64,000 nt of DNA from Closterium sp. NIES-65 (GCA_948144175.1 CANXME010002538.1:1331501-1395500), one strand, 5' to 3'; positions 9,540 to 20,455 are shown, counted from the first letter of the stretch. Numbers and translations are program-made. Notes: generated by a model from the sequence alone, not told the origin.

Positions 9540-10760
9540 CTAACAAAATGTATAGCCCAGTCCCAGCCCCGCCTCCAACGCCACCATCCTCGCTACCTCC
9601 GGCTGCTGCATCCGCCCCTCTCCCCTCCGCCGCGTCCTCAAACACCTCCTCCGCTGCCTCCCCCTCCACCTCCTCCTCCGCCTCCTCCTCCTCCTCCTCC
9701 TCCTCCTCCTCCTCCTCCTCCTCCTCCTCCTCCTCCTCCTCCTTCTCCTCCTCCTCCTCCTCATCCTCCTCCTCCTCCTCTTCCTCCGCAACTCCGCCCT
9801 CAATAGCAATTTACAGAGTTGCGACCCCTTTCGTGCGGCGGCCCTCACCGATTCTCTGGCCAGGGTGCAATCCATACCATTATCTCAGAATCATGCAGGA
9901 TCGCGCCCTCTTGGAGTTCAGCCGGTGACGCTTCCATGAAATGAGGTTGGGGCCCAAGGAGAACACGTGCTCGCTTGCCGCAGACGTGGCCGGGATCGCG
10001 AGATGATCCCTTGCCATCCTCTTCAGCGTCTCCATGTTCGTGGAGGTGCGCCAGTACTCTAACGCTGACACGTCGTACCGCACCCTCTCAGACAAGTACC
10101 TGCTGACCTCATCATCATGCAAAAGACCACTTCCCCCCCGCTGCTTGGCTCGCAGACAGACGCGCCGCAAGGCGTTGGCGACTAGGGAGGTACAGGTCAT
10201 CGTCGTCCTCCCCCCCCCACCTCTCCCTCATCCTCCTCTACAACCGTGGGAAGTGCCGTGGGCCTAGGAACGAGCTACCTCACCGCTGCCTGGTACTCGG
10301 CCACCCGATCTCGTACCAGCGCGATCACCACGCTTGACGGTGGGCGCGGCCTATCCCTATGCTCCGTCTCTGAATGCTGTGTCTCCCAGCGGGGGTCGTC
10401 GAACCACGCCGCCTTCATGGAAGGATTCAGGAAGGTGGCGATCCAGCCCTCGTTGCTGCTGATCTACGCGTACTTCTTCAGGATTTTCAGCACCTTTTCG
10501 ACTAAAGGCTTCAGCAGCGCCGAGGGCCCCTTTGCCAGTTTGGCCTCTATGGCGTCGATGAGGCCGTTGTAGTACGGCACCACCATCAACAGTGTCGGGT
10601 ACGCCGTCCCCTCGGCTCCCTTGGAGACCTTGTTGAAGGGGCTGAGAAAATTCTTCAGCTCCCTCAACATCCCCCACTGCTCATCTCACAGGCGCATCTT
10701 CTCCACTTTCTCCTTGTCCGCCTTCAACAGGCCATGTCAGTCAAGGTTTGGGTTTTGTGG
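9540..10760 (-). pseudogene. hAT transposase, C-terminal half
   Basis: The stretch 9880-10200 carries the hAT dimerisation domain: ALEYWRTS, then MARDHLAIPATSAASEHVFS, then LISWKRHRLNSKRARSCM. Upstream (10464-10670) the sequence MLRELKNFLSPFNKVSKGAE continues to PYYNGLIDAIEA, the helical part before the domain. In-frame stops lie between MRL and DEQWGML (about 10690), after LKILKKYA (about 10465) and after EYQAAVR (about 10270). Downstream of the domain a GAG-rich run would give an acidic Glu tail (9640-9790). The transposase cuts and joins at the TIRs as a dimer. Here it is split, nonsense-laden and inactive. Confidence 0.85.
9640..9790. repeat. CTC/GAG trinucleotide microsatellite
   Basis: A nearly pure (CTC)n run, interrupted by a few T and A changes, lying just after the hAT dimerisation domain. 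On the transposase strand one frame reads as poly-Glu. The plus-strand poly-Ser and minus-strand poly-Arg frames are shadows. Confidence 0.9.
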
Positions 10761-10814
10761 GTCATATGAGTGTGATGGTTTTTGGGGATAGGTATCGTGT
10801 GAGGGTACGACGGC

Positions 10815-11263
10815 TGTCAGAACGTTATATAGCTTATGCTGTTGTGTAGGCTATAGTGGGGTATCCCATAGGGGGTACAACCCAATTAGGGTTTCCTATA
10901 TGTACTCACTTCATTCATAGTTCATTCATTCTTGTTCTATTCTTCTCATGGTATCGAGCAGGTTCCCCTGTGGGAACTGCGCCTAGGGCCCACCACTCGA
11001 TTTTTTTTTCTTGCCCGAAGCGCACTCATCCCGAGTCGCGCCTCGGGCCATTCTCTTACCGAGCCGCCCTAGCGGCCGACCCTACGATCGCGGCCCCGCC
11101 GCCCCTTGATCGCGGCCCCGTCGCCCTTACCTCGCGGCCCCGCCGCCCTTACATCGCGGCCCCGCCGCCCCTGCTCTCGCGGCCCCGCCGCCCTTTGATC
11201 ACGGCCCCGCCGCCCCTGCTCTCGCGGCCCCGCCGCCCTTACCTCGCGGCCCCGTCGCCCTGC
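10815..11263 (+). mobile_element. Copia remnant E: LTR, primer site and leader only
   Basis: A 134-bp LTR (TGTCAGAACGTTATATAGC to ATTCTTCTCA, 10815-10948) is followed directly by the primer site TGGTATCGAGCAGGTTCC (10949-10966) and the GGGCCCACCACTCGA segment seen at the same place in G. A GC-rich CGCGGCCCCGCCGCCC array (about 11085-11260) follows. No gag or pol remains. Where gag should begin the sequence becomes the LTR of gypsy element D. The orientation is plus, opposite to elements A, B and C. The right half is missing, so no TSD can be checked. Confidence 0.8.
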
Positions 11264-11633
11264 TGTCGAGAACGGCTTATGCCAGCTATGCTTGCTTGCC
11301 TTAACTTTAGTATGCTATTTCTAGCATAGGATAATTATATGCATGCATGAATTTCTTGATTTCCTAGGCTAGGTGCTTTCCTATATTTTATTATAGTTAT
11401 AGCACCGAGCTAGGTTGCGTGCACCGATTTCTGGGCTTTTCGGTTGCCACCAAATCGCCTTCTACCGAATTCGGAAAGGATGTGTTCGGGACGCTTCCCA
11501 ACCCTCGGAACCTTCGCGTAACACCTGGTTACGAGTCCTTGTGTCGAGCCTATATATAGCCTCATGTTGTACCCAGGTGATCATTCAATTCAATTCAAAC
11601 GCTCTTTTCTGAGCTCGATCCTAGATCCTCACA
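11264..11633 (+). repeat. 5' LTR of gypsy D (about 370 bp)
   Basis: Runs from TGTCGAGAACGG to GATCCTCACA. It holds a TATATATAGCC box near 11550 that could be the promoter, with the transcript start soon after. The last 123 bp match 31155-31276 closely. Confidence 0.75.
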
Positions 11634-11635
11634 CT

Positions 11636-11648
11636 TGGTAATCAGAGC
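11636..11648 (+). other. Primer-binding site of gypsy D
   Basis: TGGTAATCAGAGC, two bases after the LTR. This is the initiator-Met tRNA complement TGGTATCAGAGC with one extra A. Confidence 0.75.
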
Positions 11649-12059
11649 CTGTTTGCAAGCGAAGTTTTTCGACCGCTTAAACCTAGCTTTTAAAACCGTG
11701 GGGGCGACGACGGAAAGCGCCGATTTCGGGTATGTAAACCAGTTCCGCGTTATTTTCTAACATCCCTCTCGAACCGGTTTTCGATCACTCCTCAGGTCCA
11801 GTGGCGAAAAAGTTGGAATTTCGACCGTCAGATCGATTCGAATCTCAACGGCCCTGAGAATTTCGCCCAAAAAAGTTGGAATTTGGAGCGCCAGATTGAA
11901 TTTCTTCTCAACGGCTGAGATCGGACGCAAATTTCAACTAAGGGAGAAGTACGCAACCTACAGAATTAGCGCCCGTTATTTCTACAGTTGATTCGACTCA
12001 CAGTAACATGACCAGCGCCTAGAATTCAATTATTTTCGTCGCACATCTTCCTATAAATC

Positions 12060-13454
12060 GCCAAATGGAGGAAAATGGTGATAATTCAGTACGAAAAAAT
12101 TACGGAGTTACACACCGGCTTGGACCAGACGCGAGCGGCACTCCAGCAAATAGAGGAACTTCTCGCGAATTAGTCGGCAGCCGCCATAGCAGCAGCAAAC
12201 GCAGCAGCGACGGCAGCATCAGCAGCAGCGACACCGACACTTCACCCAGCAACAGCGGTAGTGGCTATGGTGAATCTTAAGGCGGCACTTCCAAGGGAAC
12301 CGGAGATGTTCGATCCGAATGCTAGAGACACCGATGTCCGTCGATTCATTGCGACCCTCAAAATTTACTTCGAGGCCATTGGCTGTACGACCCCGACACA
12401 TCATGCAATGTGGATTCGGCTCGCAGCGACACCGTTATGAGGCACGGCGCTTGAGTGGACTTACAATAACAACAAGGTCTGAGGCGAGGGGTCATGGACG
12501 CAGTTTTGGGAAGCTTTAATTCAACGTTTCGAACCAATCAACTCCAGCTACATGGCGCGGCAGCAGATTCATCGGCATAAACAGTTTGGCAGTGTAACAT
12601 AGTACTCGCAGCAGATGGAGAGCCTCTTCAACTGAATAACGGACCTGACCGAAGGGGAAAAAATCCAAGCGTATACTGAGGGGCTAAAAATGGAAGTTCG
12701 CCGACAGGTGATTGCCACGAACTACAACTACTACCGCGACATGGTGTGTGCAGCAGAGAGATTCGATGCGCTGACACGAGGTCAACCTGAGATACGACGC
12801 CACGTGCCAAACCGATCATTTGGCATGAAGCAATCGGCACCACCCACGACTGCCGACCCGATGGATATCGACAAGATCGACGCGAAGCAGCGGCCGACAA
12901 AATATGAGAAGTGCAAATTTTGCGGCGCAGCAGGACATCGACTTTTGGCGTGTTGGAAAATGAAGAAGGCACAAGCAAAGCTACATGGCAACAACGGTGC
13001 GACATCCACGATGGCGAAAAAAGGAGGACACCATGGCGCGAATTTAAAACACCACGACCGGCCGGCAACAGAGAAAATTGCTGAGACAAATGGAGGCTCC
13101 ACGAAACAAGACTCTGCACTGACAGGAAAACTCCAGCCGAACACCCCCGAGAGTAAGAATATTCCTTGTCGAGGTTTTCAAGCCTTTAAAAAATTCAGGG
13201 GAGATTTCAAGGCCAAGAAAAAGCCTTCAGACATTATTCAGGTACCTAAGGGGTTGGGCAAACCACTCCGGAGGGTTGAAAAGGGTCGTGCGTTCCAAGG
13301 AGTTGATATTCTCTCCACGCAGCTCAGTGTTAAGGCTCCCAATAGCCCACTAGTGAAGCCGACACAACTGCAAAGGCTTAGGGGAAGGCCCCAGGCCCAA
13401 ACGAAGCTGAATCGGTCTCGGATAAATCCTTCTAACCCAGCTCAGTTGAACTGA
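12060..13454 (+). pseudogene. Gypsy D gag polyprotein
   Basis: The capsid region near 12270-12660 reads MFDPNARDTDVRRFIATLKI, then WTQFWEALIQRFEPINSSYM, a Retrotrans_gag-type pattern, with several stops and frame breaks. The open stretch 12690-13454 starts MEVRRQVIATNYNYYRDMV and contains a canonical zinc knuckle CKFCGAAGHRLLAC (CX2CX4HX4C) near 12915-12955. A basic, Lys/Arg-rich tail follows. Gag packages the element RNA into particles. The Met at 12690 is internal. The real start is upstream, perhaps the Met at 12065 or one near 12272, and cannot be fixed because of the lesions. Confidence 0.85.
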
Positions 13455-13455
13455 T

Positions 13456-13905
13456 ATGGAGTCAGCAGCTTCGAGCGCAGAACCGAGGGATGATCTATTC
13501 GACATACCTTACGATTCTATAAGCGAGACCATCTACGGTTACCCGGAGCAGCAACAACCACTACTACTCGAGGTGATATGCAACGGGCGATACCTCCAGG
13601 CACTGGTGGACAGCGGTGCGTCTCACTCAGTGTGCGACCATGGGACGTTGGACAAAATTGGAGAATTCAGAGGAGACCAAGTTCATGGCAACGATGGTGG
13701 ATGGTACGTGACTTCCCATCCACGGCGAAGCATCACTGCAGCTGCACATAGGGGCGCTGAAGTGGAAGCCGACGTTGCCGATCACGAACATCAAGGGATC
13801 ACATTTCATCTTGGGGCGAGATTTCTTGAAGCAGTTCAACCCTGAGATCGATGGGGTCAAGAGGAAGGTGTGCATCTACAACAGCGAGAAGCGGATAGCA
13901 CTATG
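13456..13905 (+). pseudogene. Gypsy D aspartic protease
   Basis: The frame reads LLLEVICNGRYLQALVDSGA, then SHSVCDHGTLDKIG, the pepsin-like active site (DSGA at about 13612-13623) of a retroviral-type protease. A frameshift follows. The conserved FILGRDFLKQFNPEID segment appears in a different frame at about 13805-13855. The coding sequence is cut at 13905 by copia C and its CTATG duplication and resumes at 28583. The protease would cleave the Gag-Pol polyprotein. Confidence 0.85.
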
Positions 13906-14029
13906 TGACGAGAAATGAGAATGAATGCATTGAGCAGAGAGGAGAGTACAAGTAGGAAACCCTAAAGTGTTGTACCCCATATTGTCTACCCCACTACAGT
14001 CTACACAGACTATAGCATATATGCTGACA
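13906..14029 (-). repeat. 3' LTR of copia C
   Basis: 124 bp from TGACGAGAAATGAG to ATATGCTGACA. On its right is the polypurine tract (minus reading CTATGGGGGTG). It differs from its partner at many sites, so C is clearly older than B. Confidence 0.92.
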
Positions 14030-14229
14030 CACCCCCATAGGCAAACTGGGGGAGAAGAAGGAGTCAAAAGACCAGTCAAGCGAAACAAAGCAAGCTCATG
14101 GTGGATCGCTATGTCACCACACAGTCCGAGCACAAGAGCAAGGCCACAAGGCCTGTTCACATGCAAGATCATATATATAAAGGTAAACAAGCAAGTGCAG
14201 GTATAGAAAGATCACGGTACAAGCAAGGT

Positions 14230-14596
14230 CAAGAAGTGAGCAAGTGAGGCCAAGTAGGCACAAGACCTAGCATAGTACAGAAGCGCTGATGAAAACAAGG
14301 CGGAAGGGCCTTGGTGAAGATATCAGCAGTGTTGGCCTCAGAGGCCACGTAGGTGAGGCGGAGCTGACCACACTGCTGCAGCTCACGAGCCAGGAAGTAG
14401 CGGAGAGCAATGTGCTTCGTTCTGTGCTCTCGACACAAGGCCAGCATGGCCTTGTTGTCTACGTACAGAACTGGAGGAGAACGAGGCGGCTCTCCTAGGT
14501 CAGGGAGCAGGTAGGTGAGCCAGCTCCTGTGCAGCCATGGCCCTTCCGTAGATCTCAGCCTCACAGCTGGAGCTGAGAACAGAAGACGAGCGGGTA
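14230..14596 (-). pseudogene. Copia C RNase H C-terminal part
   Basis: The frame encodes YVDNKAMLALCREHRTKHIA, LRYFLARELQQCGQLRL and EANTADIFTKALPP, ending with WPHLLTS. This is the last third of copia RNase H. The other part lies at 21987-22419, on the far side of element B. Both sides carry GGGTA at the break (14592-14596 and 21987-21991). Confidence 0.88.
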
Positions 14597-14731
14597 TGTT
14601 GAGATAGAGGCGAGGAATGAGTGCACTATGAAATGAAACAAGTACAAGTACCAACCCTAATTGCGTTGTACCCCCTATGGGCTACCCCACTACAGCCTAA
14701 ATATATGCATCAGTAATATAATCATCTGACA
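14597..14731 (-). repeat. 3' LTR of copia B
   Basis: 135 bp, TGTTGAGATAGAGG to AATCATCTGACA. The polypurine tract with TATGGGGGTG (minus reading) abuts it at 14732-14750. Confidence 0.95.
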
Positions 14732-14951
14732 CACCCCCATAGGCAAAGTGGGGGAGAGCAAGGGGTCACAAGACCAGTCAAGCAAAGCAAAGCAAAGCAA
14801 AGCAAGCTCAGGGTGGATCTCAAGGATACCACACAAATTCCGAGCACAAGATCAAGGCCACAAGGCCAGTTCACATGCAGCAGAGCATATATATATAACA
14901 GCGCTAAACAAGCAAGAGCAAGGATATATATGTGCAGCAGTACAAGCAAGG

Positions 14952-16589
14952 TCAAGAGGTAAGCAAGTGAGGCCCAGTGGGCACAAGGCCTAGCAGAGTG
15001 CAAAAGCGCTGATGGTCACGAGGCGGAAGTGCCTTGGTGAACACATCAGCAGTGTTGGCCTCAGTGGCCACGAAACGCAGGCGAGGCTGACCACGCTGCT
15101 GCAGCTCTCGAGCAAGGAAGTAGCGCAGAGCAATGTGCTTCGTCCTGTGCTCCAGTCTGTGCTCCTCACACAAGGCAATGGTTGCCTTGTTGTCGACGTA
15201 GAGCACTGGAGGAGAACGAGGCCGCTCTCCAAGGTCAGTTAGCAGGTAGGTGAGCCAGCGAAGCTCCTGGGCAGCCATGGCCGTGGCGTAGATCTCAGCC
15301 TCACAGCTGGAGCTGAGAACCGAAGAAGAGCGAGTAGAGCGCCAAGAGACAGAGCCAGAGCCAAGACTGAAGGTGTAACCCTGAGACGACCTCAAAGTAG
15401 CCAGGTCGTCAGCCCAAGAAGCGTCTGAGTGCCCGGTGAGCACAGGCCGCTCACGCCCTCCAAGCACTAGCCCCATGCCCGACGTACTGCACAAGTAGCG
15501 CAACACCCTCTTAGCTGCATCCATGTGCTCCTTCCGGTGACGGCCGGGAGCAACATAGCGTGCTAAGATGCTGAGAGGGTATGCGAGGTCAGGTCGAGTG
15601 CAAGTCATCAGGTACATGAGGCAGCCCACAAGCTCTGGATACGGACCACTCGACTCTACGGACTCATCCGAAGGCAGAGCTGAGAGCGAGTGTCCCGTAG
15701 GCAGAGGAGTGGACTGAGGCGAGGAGTACGTGAAGCCGAAGCGCTGAAGGACCTGCTGCACCATGTGTGACTGAGTCAGGGTAATGGTGCGGCGTGCTTT
15801 GTCCCGGGTGATCCGCAAGCCAAGATAGCTTGTCAGTTCACCCAGGTCTGTGCACGTGTGTCTCTTCTGCAGCTCGGACTTCACGTGGGCGAGTGCGGCA
15901 GTGTCCGCAGTGGCAAAGACCAAGTTGTCGACGTACACGAGGATGTAGAACGGTGGCAGCGAGGTGTCGGTGCGCAGAAACAGCGACGGGTCAGCAGTAG
16001 AAGGAGCAAACCCAAGAGCCGCAAGTGTAGTCCTCAGTGTGTCGTGCCACTCACGCGGCGCCTGGCGGAGACCGTAGACTGGCCGCTGGAGGCTCCACTG
16101 GGTACCAGGAGGGAACGACCCAGTGAAGCCAGGAGGGCGGCGCAGCCAGATCTCCTCGTGCAGGCGGCCTTGCAGGAAAGCAGTGCTGAAGTCAAGAGAG
16201 TGTAGCTCGTAGTCACGCTGAGCAGCGACGTGCAGTAGAACCCGAAGAGTGGTCATCTTCGGGGTCGGGGAGAAGGTCTGAAAGAAGTCAACTCCCTGTC
16301 GCTGACTGAAGCCACGAGCCACGTAGCGCGCCTTGAAGACAGGCGGAGAACCCGGCGGCCGCTTCACCCTGAAGATCCACATGCCACTGACGATGTTCGC
16401 CCCAGGAGGGGGGACAGCGTCAACGTAGGTGCCTGTGGACTTCCAGGAAGCCATCTCTGCGTCCATGGCTGACTGCCACTGAGAGGAGTAGGGACCGGCC
16501 ATCGCCTCTGCGTAAGAGTGTGGGGTCGGGATGTCTAGAGCATCCGGGTCTCCCTCAGGGGCAACAAGCATGGACACGAGATGGGGCAA
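14952..16589 (-). CDS. Copia B reverse transcriptase and RNase H
   Basis: A 545-codon open frame, the longest intact pol segment in the window. RT motifs in order: NIVSGMWIFRVKRPPGSPPV, ARGFSQRQGVDFFQTFSPT, HSLDFSTAFLQG with the first catalytic Asp, YGLRQAPREWHDT, and the box FYILVYVDNLVFA (15924-15935), where the second Asp of YVDD is Asn. Two Asp are normally needed for metal binding, so polymerase activity is doubtful. RNase H follows with SDASWADD, SSCEAEIYA, YVDNKATIAL and EANTADVFTKALPP, ending WPHLLTS-like (GPHLLTS). The Met chosen is internal to the polyprotein. Upstream sequence is joined by a one-base frameshift near 16772. Confidence 0.9.
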   Translation of the reverse strand: MPHLVSMLVAPEGDPDALDIPTPHSYAEAMAGPYSSQWQSAMDAEMASWKSTGTYVDAVPPPGANIVSGMWIFRVKRPPGSPPVFKARYVARGFSQRQGVDFFQTFSPTPKMTTLRVLLHVAAQRDYELHSLDFSTAFLQGRLHEEIWLRRPPGFTGSFPPGTQWSLQRPVYGLRQAPREWHDTLRTTLAALGFAPSTADPSLFLRTDTSLPPFYILVYVDNLVFATADTAALAHVKSELQKRHTCTDLGELTSYLGLRITRDKARRTITLTQSHMVQQVLQRFGFTYSSPQSTPLPTGHSLSALPSDESVESSGPYPELVGCLMYLMTCTRPDLAYPLSILARYVAPGRHRKEHMDAAKRVLRYLCSTSGMGLVLGGRERPVLTGHSDASWADDLATLRSSQGYTFSLGSGSVSWRSTRSSSVLSSSCEAEIYATAMAAQELRWLTYLLTDLGERPRSPPVLYVDNKATIALCEEHRLEHRTKHIALRYFLARELQQRGQPRLRFVATEANTADVFTKALPPRDHQRFCTLLGLVPTGPHLLTS

Positions 16590-18184
16590 AGCGGCGGCAA
16601 AGCACTGGAACTCCTCCTGCCTGTCCTCAAGGACGTCCGTGCCAAGAGCACAGTCACCCCCGACGGACGGAGGACAGGCAGACGCAGACGCAGACTCAGC
16701 AGACTCAGCAACAAGACTGGCAGCGTAGTCCAGACGACACGCAGCAGCAAAGTCGACCAGCTCAGCAACTAGGGAGACGCAGCAGCGGACTCAAAGGAAG
16801 GGTCAGTGACAAGAGTAGCAAGAAGACGCGTGACAGTAGGACTGGCAGCACGGTGAGAGTCCGACTCCGGGTCGGCAAGAGTAGGAAGAGAAGACTGAGG
16901 AGGAGAAGGCAAAGGGGCACGCAGAGGAGCAGTGGACGGACGCAGAGACATCTGGTGCGTGCCAGGGACAGGAGGAGGACGCTGACGCGAAGCGCAACCA
17001 CTAGTGCGAGCAGCTCGGACTGGCGACACAGGGCGGGACGCAGGCTCACGACGCTCAGCAAGACCTCCAGTAGGACCAGCGTAGGGAGAAGGAGAAGGCA
17101 GAGGAGAGGCGGGCTGTAACTGTGACCGTGACGGGACAGGCTGCGGACACTCTACGGGAGGAGAAGGACCAGTGGAAGGCGGGAGACCAAGAACCTGCTG
17201 AAGGAGCGGAACGAAGTACGGCCGAGGCCGCGCAGCACCGCGAGAGACAGCAGGGACAGCACCAACACCTCCAGAGGCAGCACCAGCACCAGTAGCAGCT
17301 CCAACTCCAGAGGCACCCCCGGTCCCGGCAGCTCCAGTACCCTGAGTACGAGCACCTCCGGGACCCGTGGTACCAGCTCCCTCGGCAACAACGGAACCTC
17401 CAGCACCCGCAGTACCCCCGGCTCCAGCAGCTCGCCTCCAGCGCCGGGCAAACCACTCACGCAGCTCCAGAGGAGAGAGCGGCTCGCGGCGCGAAGAACG
17501 GTCTGGAGAACCACCAGGAACAGAAGCAGTAGGCGCAGCACTCCCAGACGTAGAGCCCCCAGGCTCAGCACCCCCAGGCACAGCACCCCCAGGCTCAGCA
17601 CCCCCACGCTCAGCACCCCCAGTCACAGCACCCCCAGGCTCAGTACCCCCAGGCTCAGCACCCCCAGGCTCAGCACCCCCAGTCGCAGCACCCCCAAGCT
17701 CAGTACCCCCAGGCTCAGCACCCCCAGTCTCAGCACCCCCAGTCTCAGCACCCCCAGGCTCAGCACCCCCAGTCTCCGCACCCCCAGTCTCAGCACCCCG
17801 AGGCTCCGCACCCGCAGCAGCACCAGAGTCACCAGTGACCTCGACAGGCTCGACCGCGTCTACCTGAGACACACCTGAAGGGGCAGGACCCTGAGGGGGG
17901 AGGGGGTCTACCGGGGGGGGACCTGGGACCAGGAAGAGGGGCGGGGGGGGGGAGGGACGGAGTGCGGTAGGGGAAGAGCCGGTAGAAGGGAACCGACTCG
18001 TCGAACGTGACGTCCTGGGAGGACAGAACACGACGAGAGGTGGGGTGGTAAAACTGCCACCCAGGTGCGTCAGGGGGGAAACCCAGGAAGACGCAAGGAG
18101 CAGCACGAGGGGACAGCTTGTCCGCAGACAAGTCGCGGACAAACGCCCGAGATCCCCAGACACGGAACGCCGACGCATCGCCAA
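16590..18184 (-). pseudogene. Copia B integrase C-terminus, linker and RT lead-in
   Basis: From 18184 down, the frame starts in integrase C-terminal sequence and shifts near 17940 at a C-rich run. It then gives a linker of GGAETGGAEPGGAE pentapeptides (17560-17820) and the motif LSPLELREWFARRWRRAAG (about 17430-17480), followed by Gly/Ala and Ser/Pro runs. The RT lead-in (LVAELVDFAAACRLDYAASL) is reached after a single-base loss near 16772 compared with element A. The LSPxxLREWFA motif also occurs in the gag of this same element. No known function is assigned to the linker. Confidence 0.78.
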
Positions 18185-18611
18185 CCTTCCTCGTCCACAG
18201 CAAAGCTGGGGAGGTCTCCGTTCTGGAGACCCTGGGCTGAAGGTTGATCTGATGTGCGGCGTACCTCACCGCAAATGGCCACAGAAAATGGGGGGCAGCC
18301 GCATGCACCATGGACGTACGGGCGACGTCCATGACAATGCCGATGCGGCGCTCAGCAATCCCATTCTGCTGTGGAGAGTCCGGAAGCGTGAAGGTCTGGC
18401 GGATGCCTCGTGCCTGACAGTAGGCTCACAGAAGGCCGGAGGAGAACTCTCCGCCTCTGTCCGAGTGCAGACGCAAAACAGGAAAGTCCGAGCCGAAGCT
18501 CCGCCTGAGCTGGAGACGAGCCGCGCGGATCCAGTCGATCAACACCTCAGTGACCTCACCCTTGCTGCGCAAGGGGAAGACTGTGGTGTAACGCGAGTAG
18601 TCGTCAACCAC
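17829..18611 (-). pseudogene. Copia B integrase core
   Basis: This is the part of integrase with the second catalytic Asp (LRLHSDRGGEFSS) and the Glu (QQNGIAERRIG), giving the DDE triad with the Asp in LHMDVWGP upstream. The frame is interrupted by a stop near 18424 (after EFSSGLL) and another near 18640 (CAG changed to TAG before GHERYFLL), but the frame itself is kept across both. The C-terminal section FLGFPPDAPGWQFYHPTSRR followed by VLSSQDVTFDES is well preserved. Only nonsense changes separate it from a working frame, consistent with a recent insertion. Confidence 0.85.
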
Positions 18612-18635
18612 CAGCAGGAAGTAGCGCTCGTGACC

Positions 18636-20455
18636 CTATCCACGGACGCGGGCTGGGCCCCACACGTCCATGTGAAGCGTCTGCATCGGGGCCTCCGTCG
18701 GAGGAAACGGGGAGGAGTGAGGGGTAGCCCGCAGTCGACCCTCGACACAGGGGACACAGGGAGGGCGAGGCCCCGGAGGAAGGGGAGGGTGGGACCGGGG
18801 AAGGCCAGAGACAAGAAGGCGAGAGGCCATGCCCCGGAGACGAGGCAGGGAGGGGTGACCCATCCTGTGGTGCCACAGGAGGGTCTCGTGGGACAGGAGG
18901 CGACACGAGCAGGGGGCAGACTCAGGACCAGACCTGGACGCTGCAGCAAACACCTGACCCGACGCAGCTACCTGACCAGACGCAGGAGGAGGAGACGGAA
19001 CAGTGAGTGTGTACAGGCTCGACCCCGGCCCACGTGTGAACGTGGTCAAGTGTCGACCCGTGTCCGCGTCCGTGCAGTGGGTGTCCCGTCGGCGTGCAGG
19101 GGTGAACTGGTCGACCCCTGCATCCTGTAGGTCAGCACCCGCCACCAAGTTCGTAGAGAACGAGGGGAGGTAGAGACCGGACAGGGCGCCAGACGGGACC
19201 GCAAGGCACGGCAGAACAGTGGAGTAGCGAGCCAGAACAGGACCCCCAGAGGGGTCCGCCAGGGAGACCGCCACTGGCCGACTAAGCGGCGTGAGTGTGG
19301 TGCGGTCTCGAAAGAAGGAGCGAGACGCCCTTGAGTCAAGAGTGAAGGTGAGAGAGGGCGGAGCCGACGCAGTACCTGAGAGAGCAGACTCACCAGCACC
19401 TGAGGACACAGACTCATTGGCACCTAGAGCGACAGCCTCACCAGCACCTGGAGCAGCAGCCTCAACAGCACCTAGAGCCGCAGTACCAATGCCCGAGTCG
19501 GGCGGGAAACACCGGTAACTATCACCCTCCTCAATAATAGTCACAGCATACATGGCAGCAACAATAGCATCAAAGTCAAGATCAAAGATAGCTACTCCTG
19601 CCCTAGACAGCTGGTCCCAGCGAGGGATCTCAGAGGCGTCAGGAAACTGGCGGCGCCAAGCGTCAGTCAGGCGGCCGAAGCAGCGCTGGGCGGGGTGTGG
19701 ACCACCACACGGCTCACCCGCACGGTCGCCCGTGCGCAAGACGTAGGTGCACGGACCAGTACCCCCACCCCTCTGACGTGCAGCGTACCACTCACGGAGC
19801 TGCTGCGGGGAGAGGGTCTCCTGACCAAGCTGCTGCCGCTGCTGTTGGCGCTGACCGCCACCGGAGCCACTCCTCTGCGACGAGCCACGACCTCCTCCGC
19901 CGCCTCCTCCGCCGCCGCCGCCACCACCTCCGCTGCCACCGCCACTCCCACCGTCGCTGCCGCCACCGCCGCCTCCGCCTCCACTCCGACCACCACCGCT
20001 GCTGCCACCCCCGCCTCCTCTGCCACCGCTGACACCTCCACTCCCGACACCACTCCCGCTACCACCCCCACCTCCTCCGCTGCCTCCACCGCCGCTCCCA
20101 CCGCCCCCGCCGCCTCCACCACCGCTCCTGCCCCCTTTGCCCTTGCCAGAGCGACGTCTCCCACTGGGGGCAGACGCCGCACCGACCGACTCAAAACCAA
20201 CTAGGTCGGCCGTAGCAGCAGAGGCGACAGAGGGCAGGAGGGGGGAGGGGGAACACCCCTCAAAGATGGGGGTGCGCGGGTCACCACGAGAGGCCCCTAC
20301 AGCGAGAATGCTCTTCTCGGCTGCTAGGAGGGACTTCTCGAGGATGTTAACAGTGAGAGTGGTGGGGCAGACTGAGAGTAAGTCGTCCCTGACTCCGCGG
20401 AGGGAGTCAGGGAGGCGGGTGACAATGTAGTAGAGAGTGAAGTATTGGGGGGGGG
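18636..20455 (-). CDS. Copia B gag C-terminus, protease and integrase N-terminus
   Basis: A long open frame entered after the poly-C tract. It reads YFTLYYIVTRLPDSLRGVRD (end of capsid), DPRTPIFEGCSPSPLLPS, a basic GRRRSGKGKGG patch and a ~90-residue poly-Gly/Ser tract. Then come LSPQQLREWYAARQRGGG and the odd zinc knuckle C-x13-C-x3-H-x4-C (about 19680-19760). Protease follows with TLDSRASRSFF, where the flap-side Gly of DSGA is Arg, then the HHCC region LLWHHRMGHPSLPRL...CVPCVEGR and integrase LHMDVWGPARVRG, ending at a stop at 18636. Gag forms particles, protease matures them and integrase inserts the cDNA. Confidence 0.85.

Noticed and set aside
9548-9928. Poly-Ser (plus) and poly-Arg (minus) frames
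   Set aside because: Shadows of a CTC/GAG microsatellite. Only the poly-Glu reading fits the hAT transposase tail.
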